A stretch of 64,000 nt of DNA. Origin: Lachnospiraceae bacterium (GTDB taxonomy: Bacteria; Bacillota; Clostridia; Lachnospirales; Lachnospiraceae). Location of the stretch: NCBI GenBank assembly GCA_022767285.1, contig JALENY010000010.1, positions 124,001 to 188,000 on the forward strand, read 5' to 3'. Below, one piece after another: positions 19,040 through 28,678 of the stretch (position 1 is its first letter; each line of letters starts with the position of its first letter). A program made the translations under genes and the position numbers. Below the pieces are notes generated by a model, which did no database searches, was not told the DNA's origin, and worked only from the letters and a program-made list of their open reading frames with translations.

Positions 19040-21579
19040 AAATAGAGAATTTTATGGTGGAAAATTTACGGGAAGGCTGTGTGACGGATGAGCCTCATCC
19101 GGTTTTCTCTTTTTCCATGGAGAGCAGCCGCCGGAATGTAAGTCTGCATTGTGCAGAACTTACTTTAAATGGCTGGAGTATCAGAACGGACCGGCAAGTG
19201 GGGATTGAATACAACGGGCCGGCTCTCAGGGCGTTTACTAAATATACGGCTTATCTGCAGGTGACGGATGATGCAGGCGAGACGGCCAAATCCGAAGTCA
19301 CCTTTGAAACTGGGCGATTTGGTACAAAATGGTGTGCCGACTGGATTACAGACGGAACTTACCATTTTAAAGAAAAAAAGGTATCTCCAAAGCCTATGAC
19401 TTTTTATCGGAAGCTGGACTGCGGAAAAAGAGTAAAGTCCGCACGACTCTATGCCACGGCTGCCGGAATTTATGACTTCTATATTAATGGGGAAAAAGTG
19501 GGAAAAGATTATTTTGCCCCCGGCTTTACTTCATATAAACACCAGCTTCAGTATCAGACTTATGATGTGACGGAGCAGCTGAAGGAAAAGAATGAGCTGA
19601 TTGCTGTGGTTGCCGGCGGCTGGGCTGTCGGGGTATATACGTTTGTCCGACGCAACCGAATTTATGCAAAACGGCAGGCTCTGCTGGCGGAAATAAGAAT
19701 TACCTATTGTGACGGTACAGAGGAAATTGTGGGAACGGACACCTCATGGAAAGTAACCGAAGAGGGTAACTATCGGGAAGCAGAATTTTACGTTGGGGAA
19801 ACCTATGACGCCTCCGTTGACCCGTTGAAATGGAACTGGAAAAATGCTGTGATAGAAAAGCAGAAAACCAATCCGGTCTTACTTGTCCAGTACGGTGTGC
19901 CGGTCCGGGCTCATGAAGAACAAAAACCGGTTTCTGTGACAGTTACGGAAAAAGGATCACTTCTTTATGATTTCGGTCAGAATATGGCGGGGGTTATCCG
20001 GGCGGAAATCACTGCGCATAAGGGGCAGAAAATCACCTTCCGTCATGCAGAAATTCTGATGAACGGTGAGCTGTATGTGAAACCTCTGCGGTCGGCAAAA
20101 CAGGAGGCTGTATATATCTGCAAAGAAGGAAGACAGATGTATTCTCCGCGTATGACTTATATGGGGTTCCGATATGTGGAGGTTTTGGGGATTGGGACTG
20201 AAGATCTGAATCTTACTGCCTTGGCACTCTATTCGGATGTGGAAAGAATCGGTACTTTTTCCTGCGCCAATGATATGCTGAATCGTCTTCAGGAAAACAT
20301 ATTGTGGAGCGCTAAATCGAATTTTGTCGATATACCAACTGACTGCCCGCAAAGAGATGAGCGGCTGGGCTGGACCGGAGATATTGCGCTTTTTGGAAGA
20401 ACTGCTTCCTACAATTTTCATATGAGCCGCTTCTACGAAAAATGGCTGAAAGATGTCCGGGCGGAACAGACCCACGGCGGAGGAATTCCCATGATCGTTC
20501 CCCATGTAATGGTGCCCACACAGATGGAACTGATCTTTACCATGGCGGTGGATCACTGGGGAGATGCATGCATTCTTGTACCCTGGGCGGAATACTGTTC
20601 CAGCGGCAATGAGCGGGTTTTGAAAGATATGTATCCGGTCATGAAAAAATATATGAAGGCCTGTCTTTTTTGGGCCGGCCTGTTCTCCTTCGGAAAACAC
20701 CGTTACATATGGAAGCTTCTCCATCATTACGGTGACTGGTGTGCGCCCGGAACCGGACTGTACGGCTGGATGGGAAGAGGAAAATGGACCGCCACCGCAT
20801 GCCTTTCCAATTCGGCGAATCTGCTTTCTAAGATAGCGGAAATTCTGGGTGAAGAACGGGATGCCGGGTATTACAGAAAAATCAGCAGACAGGCAGCCGA
20901 TGCTTACCGAAGCATACTTATGGACGGGGATTGCAGGGTAAAAAATGAATTTCAGACCGCCTATGTGCTGCCGCTCTATTATGACATGCTGGAAGGGGAT
21001 GACAGACGAAAGGCGGCAGAAAATCTGGCTCGTCTGGTAAAAGAAAACGATTATCATATCGGAACCGGGTTCCCTGGGACGCCCTATGTTTTGTTTGCCT
21101 TGGCGGATAACGGTTATGTGGACGAAGCTTACCAGATGCTTCTGAAAGATACTTGTCCTTCCTGGCTGTATGAGATTAAAACAGGAGCAACGACTATCTG
21201 GGAGCGCTGGAATGCCCTGAGAGAAGATGGCACCTGCAATACGGGAGAAGAAGACGGAACGGGTGAAATGGTGTCTTTCAATCATTATGCTAACGGTGCT
21301 GTGGGTGACTTCCTTTACCGCAGAATACTGGGAATCGAGGAAATGGAAGGCGGTTACCGAAAGTTTCGTATTGCTCCAATGCCCGGAGGCAATCTTGCCT
21401 GGGCACAGGGAAGTATTGATACTGTGTATGGCAAAATCAGCTGCAATTGGGTCTGTGAGCAGGATCATTTCCGCATTCAGGTTACAGTCCCTGCGGGAAC
21501 GGTATGTGAACTGCAGCTGCCGGGCGGAAAAAAGGAAATACTTGGCAGCGGGGAGTATTGTTTCACACAGCGACAATAA
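19033..21579 (+). CDS. GH78 alpha-L-rhamnosidase
   Basis: Enzyme of 848 residues with the full GH78 layout: N-terminal beta-sandwich domains (about 1-300), a concanavalin-like domain, the (alpha/alpha)6 barrel and a C-terminal beta-sandwich (about 770-848). The signature DCPQRDERLGWTGD starts at Asp437. KTGATTIWERWNA further on carries the general base. No signal peptide, so it acts on imported rhamnose-containing oligosaccharides, probably rhamnogalacturonan or glycoside fragments. It overlaps the GH2 gene by 7 bp and ends the operon. Presence of GH43, GH2 and two GH78-type enzymes together points to pectin side chains or plant glycosides. Confidence 0.92.
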   Translation: MLKIENFMVENLREGCVTDEPHPVFSFSMESSRRNVSLHCAELTLNGWSIRTDRQVGIEYNGPALRAFTKYTAYLQVTDDAGETAKSEVTFETGRFGTKWCADWITDGTYHFKEKKVSPKPMTFYRKLDCGKRVKSARLYATAAGIYDFYINGEKVGKDYFAPGFTSYKHQLQYQTYDVTEQLKEKNELIAVVAGGWAVGVYTFVRRNRIYAKRQALLAEIRITYCDGTEEIVGTDTSWKVTEEGNYREAEFYVGETYDASVDPLKWNWKNAVIEKQKTNPVLLVQYGVPVRAHEEQKPVSVTVTEKGSLLYDFGQNMAGVIRAEITAHKGQKITFRHAEILMNGELYVKPLRSAKQEAVYICKEGRQMYSPRMTYMGFRYVEVLGIGTEDLNLTALALYSDVERIGTFSCANDMLNRLQENILWSAKSNFVDIPTDCPQRDERLGWTGDIALFGRTASYNFHMSRFYEKWLKDVRAEQTHGGGIPMIVPHVMVPTQMELIFTMAVDHWGDACILVPWAEYCSSGNERVLKDMYPVMKKYMKACLFWAGLFSFGKHRYIWKLLHHYGDWCAPGTGLYGWMGRGKWTATACLSNSANLLSKIAEILGEERDAGYYRKISRQAADAYRSILMDGDCRVKNEFQTAYVLPLYYDMLEGDDRRKAAENLARLVKENDYHIGTGFPGTPYVLFALADNGYVDEAYQMLLKDTCPSWLYEIKTGATTIWERWNALREDGTCNTGEEDGTGEMVSFNHYANGAVGDFLYRRILGIEEMEGGYRKFRIAPMPGGNLAWAQGSIDTVYGKISCNWVCEQDHFRIQVTVPAGTVCELQLPGGKKEILGSGEYCFTQRQ

Positions 21580-21583
21580 AAGA

Positions 21584-21624
21584 ACAGCAGCTGTTCGGCC
21601 TTATTGGCCCGGACAACTGCTGTC
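21584..21624. terminator. Bidirectional terminator between convergent genes
   Basis: Large hairpin with arms from ACAGCAG (21584) to CTGCTGT (21617-21623) around GGCC-TTATT-GGCC. It lies between the rightward GH78 gene and the leftward lipoprotein gene and probably stops both transcripts. Confidence 0.65.
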
Positions 21625-21654
21625 TTACGTTTGATGATCAGAAAAGCAGACTTT

Positions 21655-22113
21655 TTATTCTTTTACAGCCCATCCCTGAGATTCCAGAGATTCTACGGTC
21701 AGTTTCAGAGATATTTTGGATGCATCCCCGTCAATGGGAAGCATACCAGACTCAGACAGTTTTTTGAGCGTGTCTGATTTGGAAGCATCAATGGTGATGA
21801 CCTCAATGATTGTGCTTTCGCCGCGCTCAACTTCATAAGTGACGCCATCGATTCCCGCGTAAATTGGCTCAACCTGTGAAATCATGTCCTCAATTGCCTG
21901 GAGTTCATCTTCGCCGTACATGGAGCAGTCGATGGTGCTGCTCTGGGTGATGATTTCAACAACATCACCTTTTGCGTCCAGTTTGTACTCCATGGTTACA
22001 CCTGGCTGTTCTAATACCAAAGTGGTACTCTGTTCTTTTGCACCGCAGCCTGCCATAGATACCAGCATAAGTGCAGCCAGGATCAGGCATAACATTCTTT
22101 TCATACGTTTCAT
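21655..22113 (-). CDS. YehR-like (DUF1307) lipoprotein
   Basis: Leftward gene for a 152-residue lipoprotein. The signal peptide ends in a lipobox around SMAGC, Cys23. The mature part reads like a DUF1307/YehR protein, with the conserved opening GVTMEYKLDAKGD and alternating beta strands and acidic helices. Function in the family is not established. GGAGGG lies 6 bp before the start codon. It has its own strong promoter and is the only leftward gene in the first 58 kb. Confidence 0.8.
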   Translation of the reverse strand: MKRMKRMLCLILAALMLVSMAGCGAKEQSTTLVLEQPGVTMEYKLDAKGDVVEIITQSSTIDCSMYGEDELQAIEDMISQVEPIYAGIDGVTYEVERGESTIIEVITIDASKSDTLKKLSESGMLPIDGDASKISLKLTVESLESQGWAVKE

Positions 22114-22146
22114 CTTTTTCCCTCCTGATGTAAAATAGCTTTTTTT

Positions 22147-22175
22147 ATTATACCGAAAAAACAGAAAGAATACAA
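22147..22175 (-). promoter_or_regulatory. Sigma-A promoter of the lipoprotein gene
   Basis: On the minus strand: TTGTAT (plus-strand 22170-22175), 17-bp spacer and perfect TATAAT (22147-22152), about 35 bp before the start codon. Confidence 0.75.
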
Positions 22176-22250
22176 CAATTTTAGAAAAAAGGTGAAAAAT
22201 TGAGAAATTTTAAAAATATGAAAATTGAGAAAGAATAACAGAAACGGATC

Positions 22251-22296
22251 AATAAAAAAGAAGCCCGTGTTGGAGTCCGGGCCTCTTTTTTATTTT
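22251..22296. terminator. Orphan bidirectional terminator
   Basis: AAAAAAG-AAGCCCG / CGGGC-CTCTTTTTT hairpin with A-rich and T-rich flanks. It lies in the 456-bp gap between the divergent lipoprotein and murE genes, with no gene upstream on either strand. It may end a short untranslated RNA or block stray transcription. Confidence 0.7.
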
Positions 22297-22376
22297 CTAT
22301 GAGGGGGGAGATAGTGAGTGGTTATTTCCTCTATCCACTTAATAATATAATGCACAAATGTGAGTAGAATATGTCT

Positions 22377-22399
22377 ATTTTCATAAAAAAGATGAAAAT
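22377..22399. repeat. Inverted repeat in the murE upstream region
   Basis: Perfect 8-bp arms ATTTTCAT and ATGAAAAT with a 7-bp spacer, about 85 bp before the murE -35 box. It could be an operator. Another short dyad (AGTGG/CCACT) lies near 22316-22340. Confidence 0.35.
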
Positions 22400-22483
22400 T
22401 TATAAAAAAACAATAAAACAATTCTGTAAAGTTGATAAAGCTGCAAATATGTGGCGATAAGCCGGAAGGGAACTACAGAAAAG

Positions 22484-22512
22484 TTGAAAAAGCCCGGATG
22501 TTATGGTATTCT
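22484..22512 (+). promoter_or_regulatory. Sigma-A promoter of the murE operon
   Basis: TTGAAA (22484-22489), 17-bp spacer, TATTCT (22507-22512), 57 bp before the murE start. It probably drives the long housekeeping run that follows. Confidence 0.65.
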
Positions 22513-22569
22513 ATAAGGTGATTTATAATGTCTGACGTTACTTTGTTATAAGCAGAAGAAGGAGTTTTT

Positions 22570-24027
22570 ATGAGACTGACAACTTTATTAGAACGAATTG
22601 ATTACAAATGCATCCAGGGAAGTGTAGATCGTGAAGTAAAAGATGTCATCTACGATTCCAGAAAGGCAAGCGAAGGCTCTCTGTTTATCTGTATTCGCGG
22701 GGCTGTCGCGGACGGCCATTCATTTGCGAAAGATGTGGCGGAAAAAGGGGCAGCTGTCCTTGTTGTGGAGGAACCGGTGGAGGTGCCTGATCAGGTGACT
22801 GTGATTTTGGTGGAGGACACCCGGTATGCCATGGCGGTGATTTCCGCTGCATACTTTGGATATCCGGCAGAAAAACTGAAAGTAATCGGCATAACTGGAA
22901 CAAAGGGAAAAACCACCACCACTTATATGGTGAAATCCATCCTGGAAAATGCAGGATATAAAGTAGGTCTGATCGGAACCATCGAGGCGATTATCGGAAA
23001 TAAAGTGATCCCGGCATCCAATACCACGCCGGAATCCTATATTATTCAGCAGTATTTCGCGGAAATGGTCAAAGAAGGCTGTGACTGTGTGGTTATGGAG
23101 GTGTCCTCTCAGGGCCTTATGCTCCATCGGACCGCAGGCTTTACCTTTGAACTGGGTATTTTTACTAATATTGAACCGGATCATATCGGACCGGCGGAGC
23201 ATGACAGTTTTGAGGATTATATGCACTGCAAGGGCCTGCTGTTCAAACAATGCAAAGTGGGCATTGTAAATGCGGATGCGGAGCATCTGGAAGAGGTTCT
23301 GAAAAGGCACACCTGCACCATTGAGACTTACGGTATTGACAAAGAGGCAGATTTGAGGGCAACCAATGTGCAGCTGGTATCCCGTCCGGGTTATCTGGGT
23401 ATTGCCTATGATCTTACGGGGCTTATGAATTTCCATGTGGAAATCGACTGCCCGGGCAAATTCAGTATATACAATTCCCTGACGGCTATCGCTATCTGCC
23501 GCCATTTTAAGGTTTCGGAAGAAAATATCATCAAAGCACTGGCCGGAGCAAAGGTAAAGGGCCGCATCGAGATGGTAAAAGTCTCCGATGAATTTACTCT
23601 GATGATAGATTATGCCCACAATGCTATGGCATTGGAAAGCCTTCTGACTACCCTTCGGGATTATAACCCGCATCGTCTCGTCTGTCTGTTCGGCTGTGGC
23701 GGAAACCGTTCCAAACTGCGCCGCTATGAGATGGGTGAAGTATCCGGAAAATTGGCGGATTTGACGATCATTACATCTGATAACCCGCGGTATGAGGAAC
23801 CACAGGATATTATCGATGATATTAAGATCGGAATCAGCAAGACCGACGGAAAATACGTGGAGATCATTGACCGAAAAGAGGCCATTGCCTACGCGATCCA
23901 TCATGGAGAGCCTGGGGATATAGTGATTCTGGCAGGCAAAGGTCATGAAGACTATCAGGAAATCAAGGGAAAAAAATATCCCATGGATGAGAGGGATCTT
24001 ATCCGGGACATTTTGGCAGGAGTATAA
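22570..24027 (+). CDS. murE: UDP-N-acetylmuramoyl-tripeptide synthetase MurE (meso-DAP type)
   Basis: Cytoplasmic Mur ligase of 485 residues that adds the third stem-peptide residue to UDP-MurNAc-L-Ala-D-Glu. The three-domain layout is visible: N-terminal UDP-binding domain, central ATPase with P-loop GTKGKTTT (about 114-121), and C-terminal ligand domain. The DNPR motif at 404-407 is the known signature for meso-diaminopimelate, so a DAP-type wall is predicted. AAGGAG precedes the ATG. It is separate from the dcw cluster, which lies about 18 kb downstream. The next gene, priA, starts on the base after its stop. Confidence 0.95.
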   Translation: MRLTTLLERIDYKCIQGSVDREVKDVIYDSRKASEGSLFICIRGAVADGHSFAKDVAEKGAAVLVVEEPVEVPDQVTVILVEDTRYAMAVISAAYFGYPAEKLKVIGITGTKGKTTTTYMVKSILENAGYKVGLIGTIEAIIGNKVIPASNTTPESYIIQQYFAEMVKEGCDCVVMEVSSQGLMLHRTAGFTFELGIFTNIEPDHIGPAEHDSFEDYMHCKGLLFKQCKVGIVNADAEHLEEVLKRHTCTIETYGIDKEADLRATNVQLVSRPGYLGIAYDLTGLMNFHVEIDCPGKFSIYNSLTAIAICRHFKVSEENIIKALAGAKVKGRIEMVKVSDEFTLMIDYAHNAMALESLLTTLRDYNPHRLVCLFGCGGNRSKLRRYEMGEVSGKLADLTIITSDNPRYEEPQDIIDDIKIGISKTDGKYVEIIDRKEAIAYAIHHGEPGDIVILAGKGHEDYQEIKGKKYPMDERDLIRDILAGV

Positions 24028-26247
24028 ATGAGTCAGCAGTATGCAGATGTCATTGTGGACATTTCCAGTGAAAAGCTGGACCGCACATTTCAGTACCGTG
24101 TTCCGGAGTATTTAAAAGGCAGGATCACGGAAGGAATGGTGGTACGGATTCCTTTTGGGCGGGGAGACAGGGAAATCACCGGGTATGTGATCAGCCTGTC
24201 GGAGGAGCCCAAGTATGATGCAGAAAAAACGAAAGAGATCCTCGGGGTGGAAAACAGCCAGGAAACCGTGGAGTCTCGCCTCATCGCTCTGGCGGCATGG
24301 ATGCGGGAAAACTATGGGTCAACCATGATCCAGGCTCTGAAAACGGTTTTTCCGGTGCGAAAGCACATAGCCGGAAAAGAAGAACGGCATCTGCGGCTGA
24401 AGGTGAGCCGTGCAGAGGGCGAGGCATATCTGGAACACTGTCTGAACCGCCATTATGTGGCGAAGGCCAGAGCAGTGGCAGCAGTGCTGGATCGGGAATG
24501 GGTGCCCTATGGGATCATGACCGGAGAGTATCGGGTGACAGCAGCGGTGATCCGCGGGCTGTTGGACGAGGGGATCCTCACCATGAATGCCCGGGAAGTC
24601 TACCGTGCAGCACTGGAAACCACTGCTGAGACACAGCATACCCTTTTAACGGATGCCCAGCGGGCTGTCGCGGAGGATATCGCGGACGAGTGGGAATACC
24701 GTGACCGCCCCTGTCTGATTTATGGAATCACGGGAAGCGGAAAGACCAGCATCTATATGGAGCTGATCGGGCAGGTGGTTGAACGGGGACAGCAGGTGAT
24801 TGTGCTGATTCCGGAGATCGCCCTCACGAGGCAGACGGTGGCCCGTTTTCTCACGCGCTTTGGCGGAGGAATCGCATTTCTGAATTCCAGGATGACACCT
24901 GCGGAGCGCTATGATCAGTTCAAGGCGGCCAAGCGAGGCGACGTGCAGATTATGGTTGGTCCCCGGTCTGCGCTGTTTACGCCATTTCCCAATCTGGGAC
25001 TGATTATTGTGGATGAAGAGCATGAAAATACTTATGTCAGTGAAAATGCCCCCCGGTATCATGCACGGGAGGCAGCAATAAAGAGAGGCGAACTGGAAAA
25101 TGCTCATGTGGTCATGGGTTCGGCTACTCCTTCTGTGGACGCCTATTATGCGGCAAAACAGGGAATTTACCGGCTTTTTACTCTGAAAGAACGGTATGGC
25201 GGCAGCCGGCTCCCGGAAGTGTCCGTGGTGGATATGCGGGAAGAATTAAAAAAAGGCAATCGTTCCATACTAAGCAGTAAACTATCCGAAGCTATGGAGG
25301 AGCGGTTTGACCGGGGGGAACAGATGATGCTGTTTTTAAACCGGAGAGGATATGCGGGATTCGTCTCCTGCCGTTCCTGCGGTCATGTGGTAAAATGCCC
25401 TCATTGTGATGTATCACTTTCGATGCACAAAAACGGGAAAATGATCTGCCACTACTGCGGATATGAGACCGTTCAGGTGAAGGAATGCCCGGTATGTCAG
25501 TCCCCTTATATAGGAGGATTCAAAATCGGTACTCAGCAGATTGAAGATGTGGTGCAAAAGGCATTTCCGCAGGCACGGATCCTGAGGATGGATCTGGATT
25601 CCACAAAGGGAAAAGAAGGACATGGGAAAATTCTGGGAGCCTTTGAAAATCATGAGGCAGATATTCTCATCGGTACACAGATGATAGTAAAAGGGCATGA
25701 TTTTCCAAATGTGACGCTGGTGGGAGTTCTGGCAGCAGATCTGTCCCTGAACAGTTCGGATTACCGGGCCGGTGAGCGGACGTTTCAGCTGATTACCCAG
25801 GCGGTGGGGCGAGCCGGAAGAGGCAGCCGACCGGGTGAGGCAATCGTCCAGACCTATCATCCGGATCACTACAGCATCGTGGATGCGGTTCATCAGGATT
25901 ATGAGAGCTTTTTTGAAGAGGAATTGTCTTATCGGATGCTTTTGAATTACCCGCCCTGCGGCTGCATGATGGCAGTGCTTGGCAGCGGTGAAGACGAGAC
26001 TCATCTGGAGATGGCCATGGAATATCTGAAAAAGTTCATATTAAAATTATATCGGAAGTCGGATCTTCAGGTCATCGGACCGGCACTGCCCGGCGTGGGA
26101 AAGGTTCGTGATGTTTACCGAAGGGTAATTTACTGCAAGCATCTACAGTATGATACTCTTGTAATGATCAAGGATCAGCTGGAACGGTACATTGAGATCA
26201 ATTCCGGCTTTGATACGATACAGATACAGTTTGATTTTAACAAATAA
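24028..26247 (+). CDS. priA: Primosomal replication-restart helicase PriA
   Basis: DNA helicase of 739 residues that reloads the replisome at stalled forks. An N-terminal DNA-binding part precedes the helicase core with Walker A GITGSGKTS (about 233-241) and DEEH box VDEEHE. Eight Cys in CxxC pairs (CRSCGH, CPHCD, CHYCGY, CPVCQS) form the two zinc sites typical of PriA. Motif QAVGRAGRG marks helicase motif VI. The start abuts murE with no gap. A 153-bp gap to def follows in which nothing notable was found. Confidence 0.95.
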   Translation: MSQQYADVIVDISSEKLDRTFQYRVPEYLKGRITEGMVVRIPFGRGDREITGYVISLSEEPKYDAEKTKEILGVENSQETVESRLIALAAWMRENYGSTMIQALKTVFPVRKHIAGKEERHLRLKVSRAEGEAYLEHCLNRHYVAKARAVAAVLDREWVPYGIMTGEYRVTAAVIRGLLDEGILTMNAREVYRAALETTAETQHTLLTDAQRAVAEDIADEWEYRDRPCLIYGITGSGKTSIYMELIGQVVERGQQVIVLIPEIALTRQTVARFLTRFGGGIAFLNSRMTPAERYDQFKAAKRGDVQIMVGPRSALFTPFPNLGLIIVDEEHENTYVSENAPRYHAREAAIKRGELENAHVVMGSATPSVDAYYAAKQGIYRLFTLKERYGGSRLPEVSVVDMREELKKGNRSILSSKLSEAMEERFDRGEQMMLFLNRRGYAGFVSCRSCGHVVKCPHCDVSLSMHKNGKMICHYCGYETVQVKECPVCQSPYIGGFKIGTQQIEDVVQKAFPQARILRMDLDSTKGKEGHGKILGAFENHEADILIGTQMIVKGHDFPNVTLVGVLAADLSLNSSDYRAGERTFQLITQAVGRAGRGSRPGEAIVQTYHPDHYSIVDAVHQDYESFFEEELSYRMLLNYPPCGCMMAVLGSGEDETHLEMAMEYLKKFILKLYRKSDLQVIGPALPGVGKVRDVYRRVIYCKHLQYDTLVMIKDQLERYIEINSGFDTIQIQFDFNK

Positions 26248-26400
26248 TCTGGTACAGATACAGGAACTATTAATAAAGTTTGAAAAGGAAACTGCCAGTC
26301 AGGATCGACAGAAAAAGGTCAAAATGTCCGGACAAGTTTGCCGGAAGGAGTTAAAACCGACAGAAAAGACGAAATCAACGAAACAAAAAGGAGAGGAAAA

Positions 26401-26889
26401 ATGGCACTGAGAACAATAAGAATTCAGGGTGATCCGGTCCTGGAGAAAGTATGCAGACCGATCGAGAAAATGACACCGAAAATCAAAACACTGATTGAGG
26501 ATATGTTTGAGACCATGTACGAGAAAAACGGTGTGGGTCTGGCCGGTCCGCAGGTGGGTGTCCTCAGACGGATCGCGGTGATTGATACAGACGGAACCCC
26601 ATATGTGTTTATTAATCCGAAGATAGTGGCTACGGATGGAGAACAGACAGGCGATGAGGGCTGTTTGAGTATTCCGGGCAAATCCGGCACAGTTACGAGA
26701 CCGAATTATGTAAAAGTAGAAGCTCTGGATAAAAACATGGAGCCTTTTACCCTGGAAGCCACAGAACTTCTGGCAAGGGCCGTATGCCATGAACTGGAAC
26801 ATCTGGACGGAATCCTTTATACCACACATGTGGAGGGAGAATTGCACGATGTTTACTACGACGAAGAAGAGCTGGAGGAAGAAGAATGA
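26401..26889 (+). CDS. def: Peptide deformylase
   Basis: Metallohydrolase of 162 residues that removes the N-formyl group from new proteins. All three motifs are present: GVGLAGPQ, EGCLSIPG and HELEHLDG, with His130, Glu131 and His134 in the last. The C-terminal tail is strongly acidic. Start at 26401 follows GGAGAGG; an upstream in-frame ATG at 26338 would add a Lys-rich stretch without family support. It overlaps fmt by 4 bp. Confidence 0.95.
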   Translation: MALRTIRIQGDPVLEKVCRPIEKMTPKIKTLIEDMFETMYEKNGVGLAGPQVGVLRRIAVIDTDGTPYVFINPKIVATDGEQTGDEGCLSIPGKSGTVTRPNYVKVEALDKNMEPFTLEATELLARAVCHELEHLDGILYTTHVEGELHDVYYDEEELEEEE

Positions 26890-27812
26890 GAGTAGTATTT
26901 ATGGGAACACCGGATTTTGCGGTGGGAACACTGGAAGCTGTCTGTGATGCCGGCTATGAGGTAGTCGGAGTAGTAACACAGCCAGATAAAGCAAAAGGAA
27001 GAAGCAAAGAACCGGTTCCGACACCGGTAAAAGCGGCAGCCCTTGCTCGTGGACTTACTGTTTTCCAGCCAGAACGGATCCGGAATGAACAGGCAGTGGA
27101 AACCGTCCGGCAGATGAAACCGGATGTGATCGTGGTGGTCGCTTTTGGGCAGATCATACCGAAAGAGATACTGGAGCTGGCACCCTACGGATGCTTGAAT
27201 GTACATGCATCCCTTCTGCCTGCATACCGTGGTGCGGCACCCATACAGTGGGCGGTGCTGAATGGAGAAGAGGAATCCGGTGTGACCATCATGCGCATGG
27301 ATGAAGGTCTTGATACCGGAGATATGATCACAAAAAAAGTGGTAAAACTGGCCGAAGACGAGACCAGCGGAAGTCTGTTTGAACGTTTGAGTGAAGAGGG
27401 AGCGCAGCTTTTGGTAAAGACTCTGTCATCTGTTTTTGACGGAACTGCTGTATATGAAAAGCAGCCGGAACAAAGCCCTACTCCCTATGCGGGCATGATC
27501 CGCAAAAGCATGGGACAGATCGACTGGAACCAGTCCGCTGTTGAAATTGAGCGTCTGGTGCGCGGCATGAATCCGTGGCCCAGTGCCTATACAAAACTGG
27601 ACGGAAGAACCTTAAAGATCTGGAAAGCTCACGTGGAGAAACCGGAGATGACAGGAGATGCAGGCAAAATCGTCCGCATGGATAACAAGGGACTGTATGT
27701 TCAGACCGGTCTGGGAATTCTCTGTGTGGATGAGCTTCAGCTTGAAGGGAAAAAACGGATGAAAACAGGAGATTTTCTCCGGGGCTATGTGATTCGAAAC
27801 AACCAGTTATAA
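26886..27812 (+). CDS. fmt: Methionyl-tRNA formyltransferase
   Basis: Enzyme of 308 residues that formylates initiator Met-tRNA using 10-formyl-tetrahydrofolate. The catalytic segment is clear: NVHASLLPAYRGAAPIQW (Asn, His and a later Asp in DTGDM). The C-terminal tRNA-binding OB-like domain begins near residue 208. The def-fmt pair, which removes and adds the formyl group, is translationally coupled through ATGA. Length is normal for the family. Confidence 0.96.
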   Translation: MRVVFMGTPDFAVGTLEAVCDAGYEVVGVVTQPDKAKGRSKEPVPTPVKAAALARGLTVFQPERIRNEQAVETVRQMKPDVIVVVAFGQIIPKEILELAPYGCLNVHASLLPAYRGAAPIQWAVLNGEEESGVTIMRMDEGLDTGDMITKKVVKLAEDETSGSLFERLSEEGAQLLVKTLSSVFDGTAVYEKQPEQSPTPYAGMIRKSMGQIDWNQSAVEIERLVRGMNPWPSAYTKLDGRTLKIWKAHVEKPEMTGDAGKIVRMDNKGLYVQTGLGILCVDELQLEGKKRMKTGDFLRGYVIRNNQL

Positions 27813-27868
27813 AATAGGATGCCGGCTTCAAAAGGCCGAGCGCAAAATACGGAGAAATCCGGGCATCA

Positions 27869-27890
27869 AGGGGTCAAAGGCTTTTGACCT
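27869..27890 (+). other. Short hairpin between fmt and the metalloprotease gene
   Basis: Perfect arms GGTCAAA and TTTGACC around a four-base loop (27872-27889), without a T run. It may be a weak terminator, an RNA-stability element or an operator. A less perfect GC-rich hairpin lies just after the fmt stop. Confidence 0.4.
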
Positions 27891-27943
27891 CAATGTTATT
27901 AATATGTAAGTTTAGCAAGTGTTGCATAAAAGGAGGAGACAGC

Positions 27944-28678
27944 ATGATCACAGCCTATTATGGCGGTTATGGAATGAACCGAATGTTATATTATGGATTT
28001 GACTGGACTTATCTGCTATTGATTGCAGGTATGGTGATTTCCCTTCTGGTTTCAGCCAATATGAAGTCAACTGTGTCGAAATACAGCAGGATACGGAGCT
28101 ATTCGGGTCTGACCGGGGCAGAGGCGGCTTCCAGAATTTTGCGGGCTGCCGGTGTGACCGGTGTATCCATACAGCAAATTTCCGGACAGCTGACGGATCA
28201 TTACGATCCCCGCACGAAAGTGGTCCGGCTTTCTGAGAGTTCCTATAACAGTACATCGCTTACTGCAGTGGGCGTGGCCGCCCATGAGTGCGGACATGCC
28301 ATTCAGGACGCTGTAAGTTACGGACCGCTCAAAATCAGAAGTGCCCTTGTACCAATTGCGAATTTTGGCTCACAACTGTCCTGGCCGATCTTCTTTGCCG
28401 GCCTGATCTTCAGTATGGAGGCACTGACGACCCTGGGGATCATTCTTTTTTCCGCAGCAGTGCTGTTCCAGCTGGTTACGCTTCCGGTTGAGTTCAATGC
28501 CTCTTCCCGTGCGCTGAAGATGCTTGCGAGCACCGGAATCATGCGGCAGGAAGAGATTGGAGGATCCAAAAAAGTGCTGCGTGCAGCTGCCATGACTTAT
28601 GTGGCTGCGCTGGCTTCTTCGATTTTGCAGCTGCTTCGCTTGATTATCCTGGCAGGAGGAAGGCGCCGTGACGACTAA
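27944..28678 (+). CDS. YugP-family membrane zinc metallopeptidase
   Basis: Membrane protein of 244 residues of the Zn-peptidase family typified by YugP. An N-terminal helix (about 20-38) precedes the catalytic motif HECGH (His114, Glu115, His118). Two to three further membrane helices fill residues 140-240. Substrates are unknown in this family; a role in membrane protein turnover is inferred. Start at 27944 follows AGGAGGAG; the longer reading from 27884 lacks a ribosome site. Overlaps rsmB by 11 bp. Confidence 0.85.
   Translation: MITAYYGGYGMNRMLYYGFDWTYLLLIAGMVISLLVSANMKSTVSKYSRIRSYSGLTGAEAASRILRAAGVTGVSIQQISGQLTDHYDPRTKVVRLSESSYNSTSLTAVGVAAHECGHAIQDAVSYGPLKIRSALVPIANFGSQLSWPIFFAGLIFSMEALTTLGIILFSAAVLFQLVTLPVEFNASSRALKMLASTGIMRQEEIGGSKKVLRAAAMTYVAALASSILQLLRLIILAGGRRRDD

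Noticed and set aside
19957-21576. 539-codon open frame on the minus strand opposite the GH78 gene
   Set aside because: It lies fully antisense to a well-supported enzyme gene, has no ribosome site and gives a low-information protein. It is a shadow frame, as are the minus-strand frames at 61001-62431, 22720-23946 and 12912-13934.
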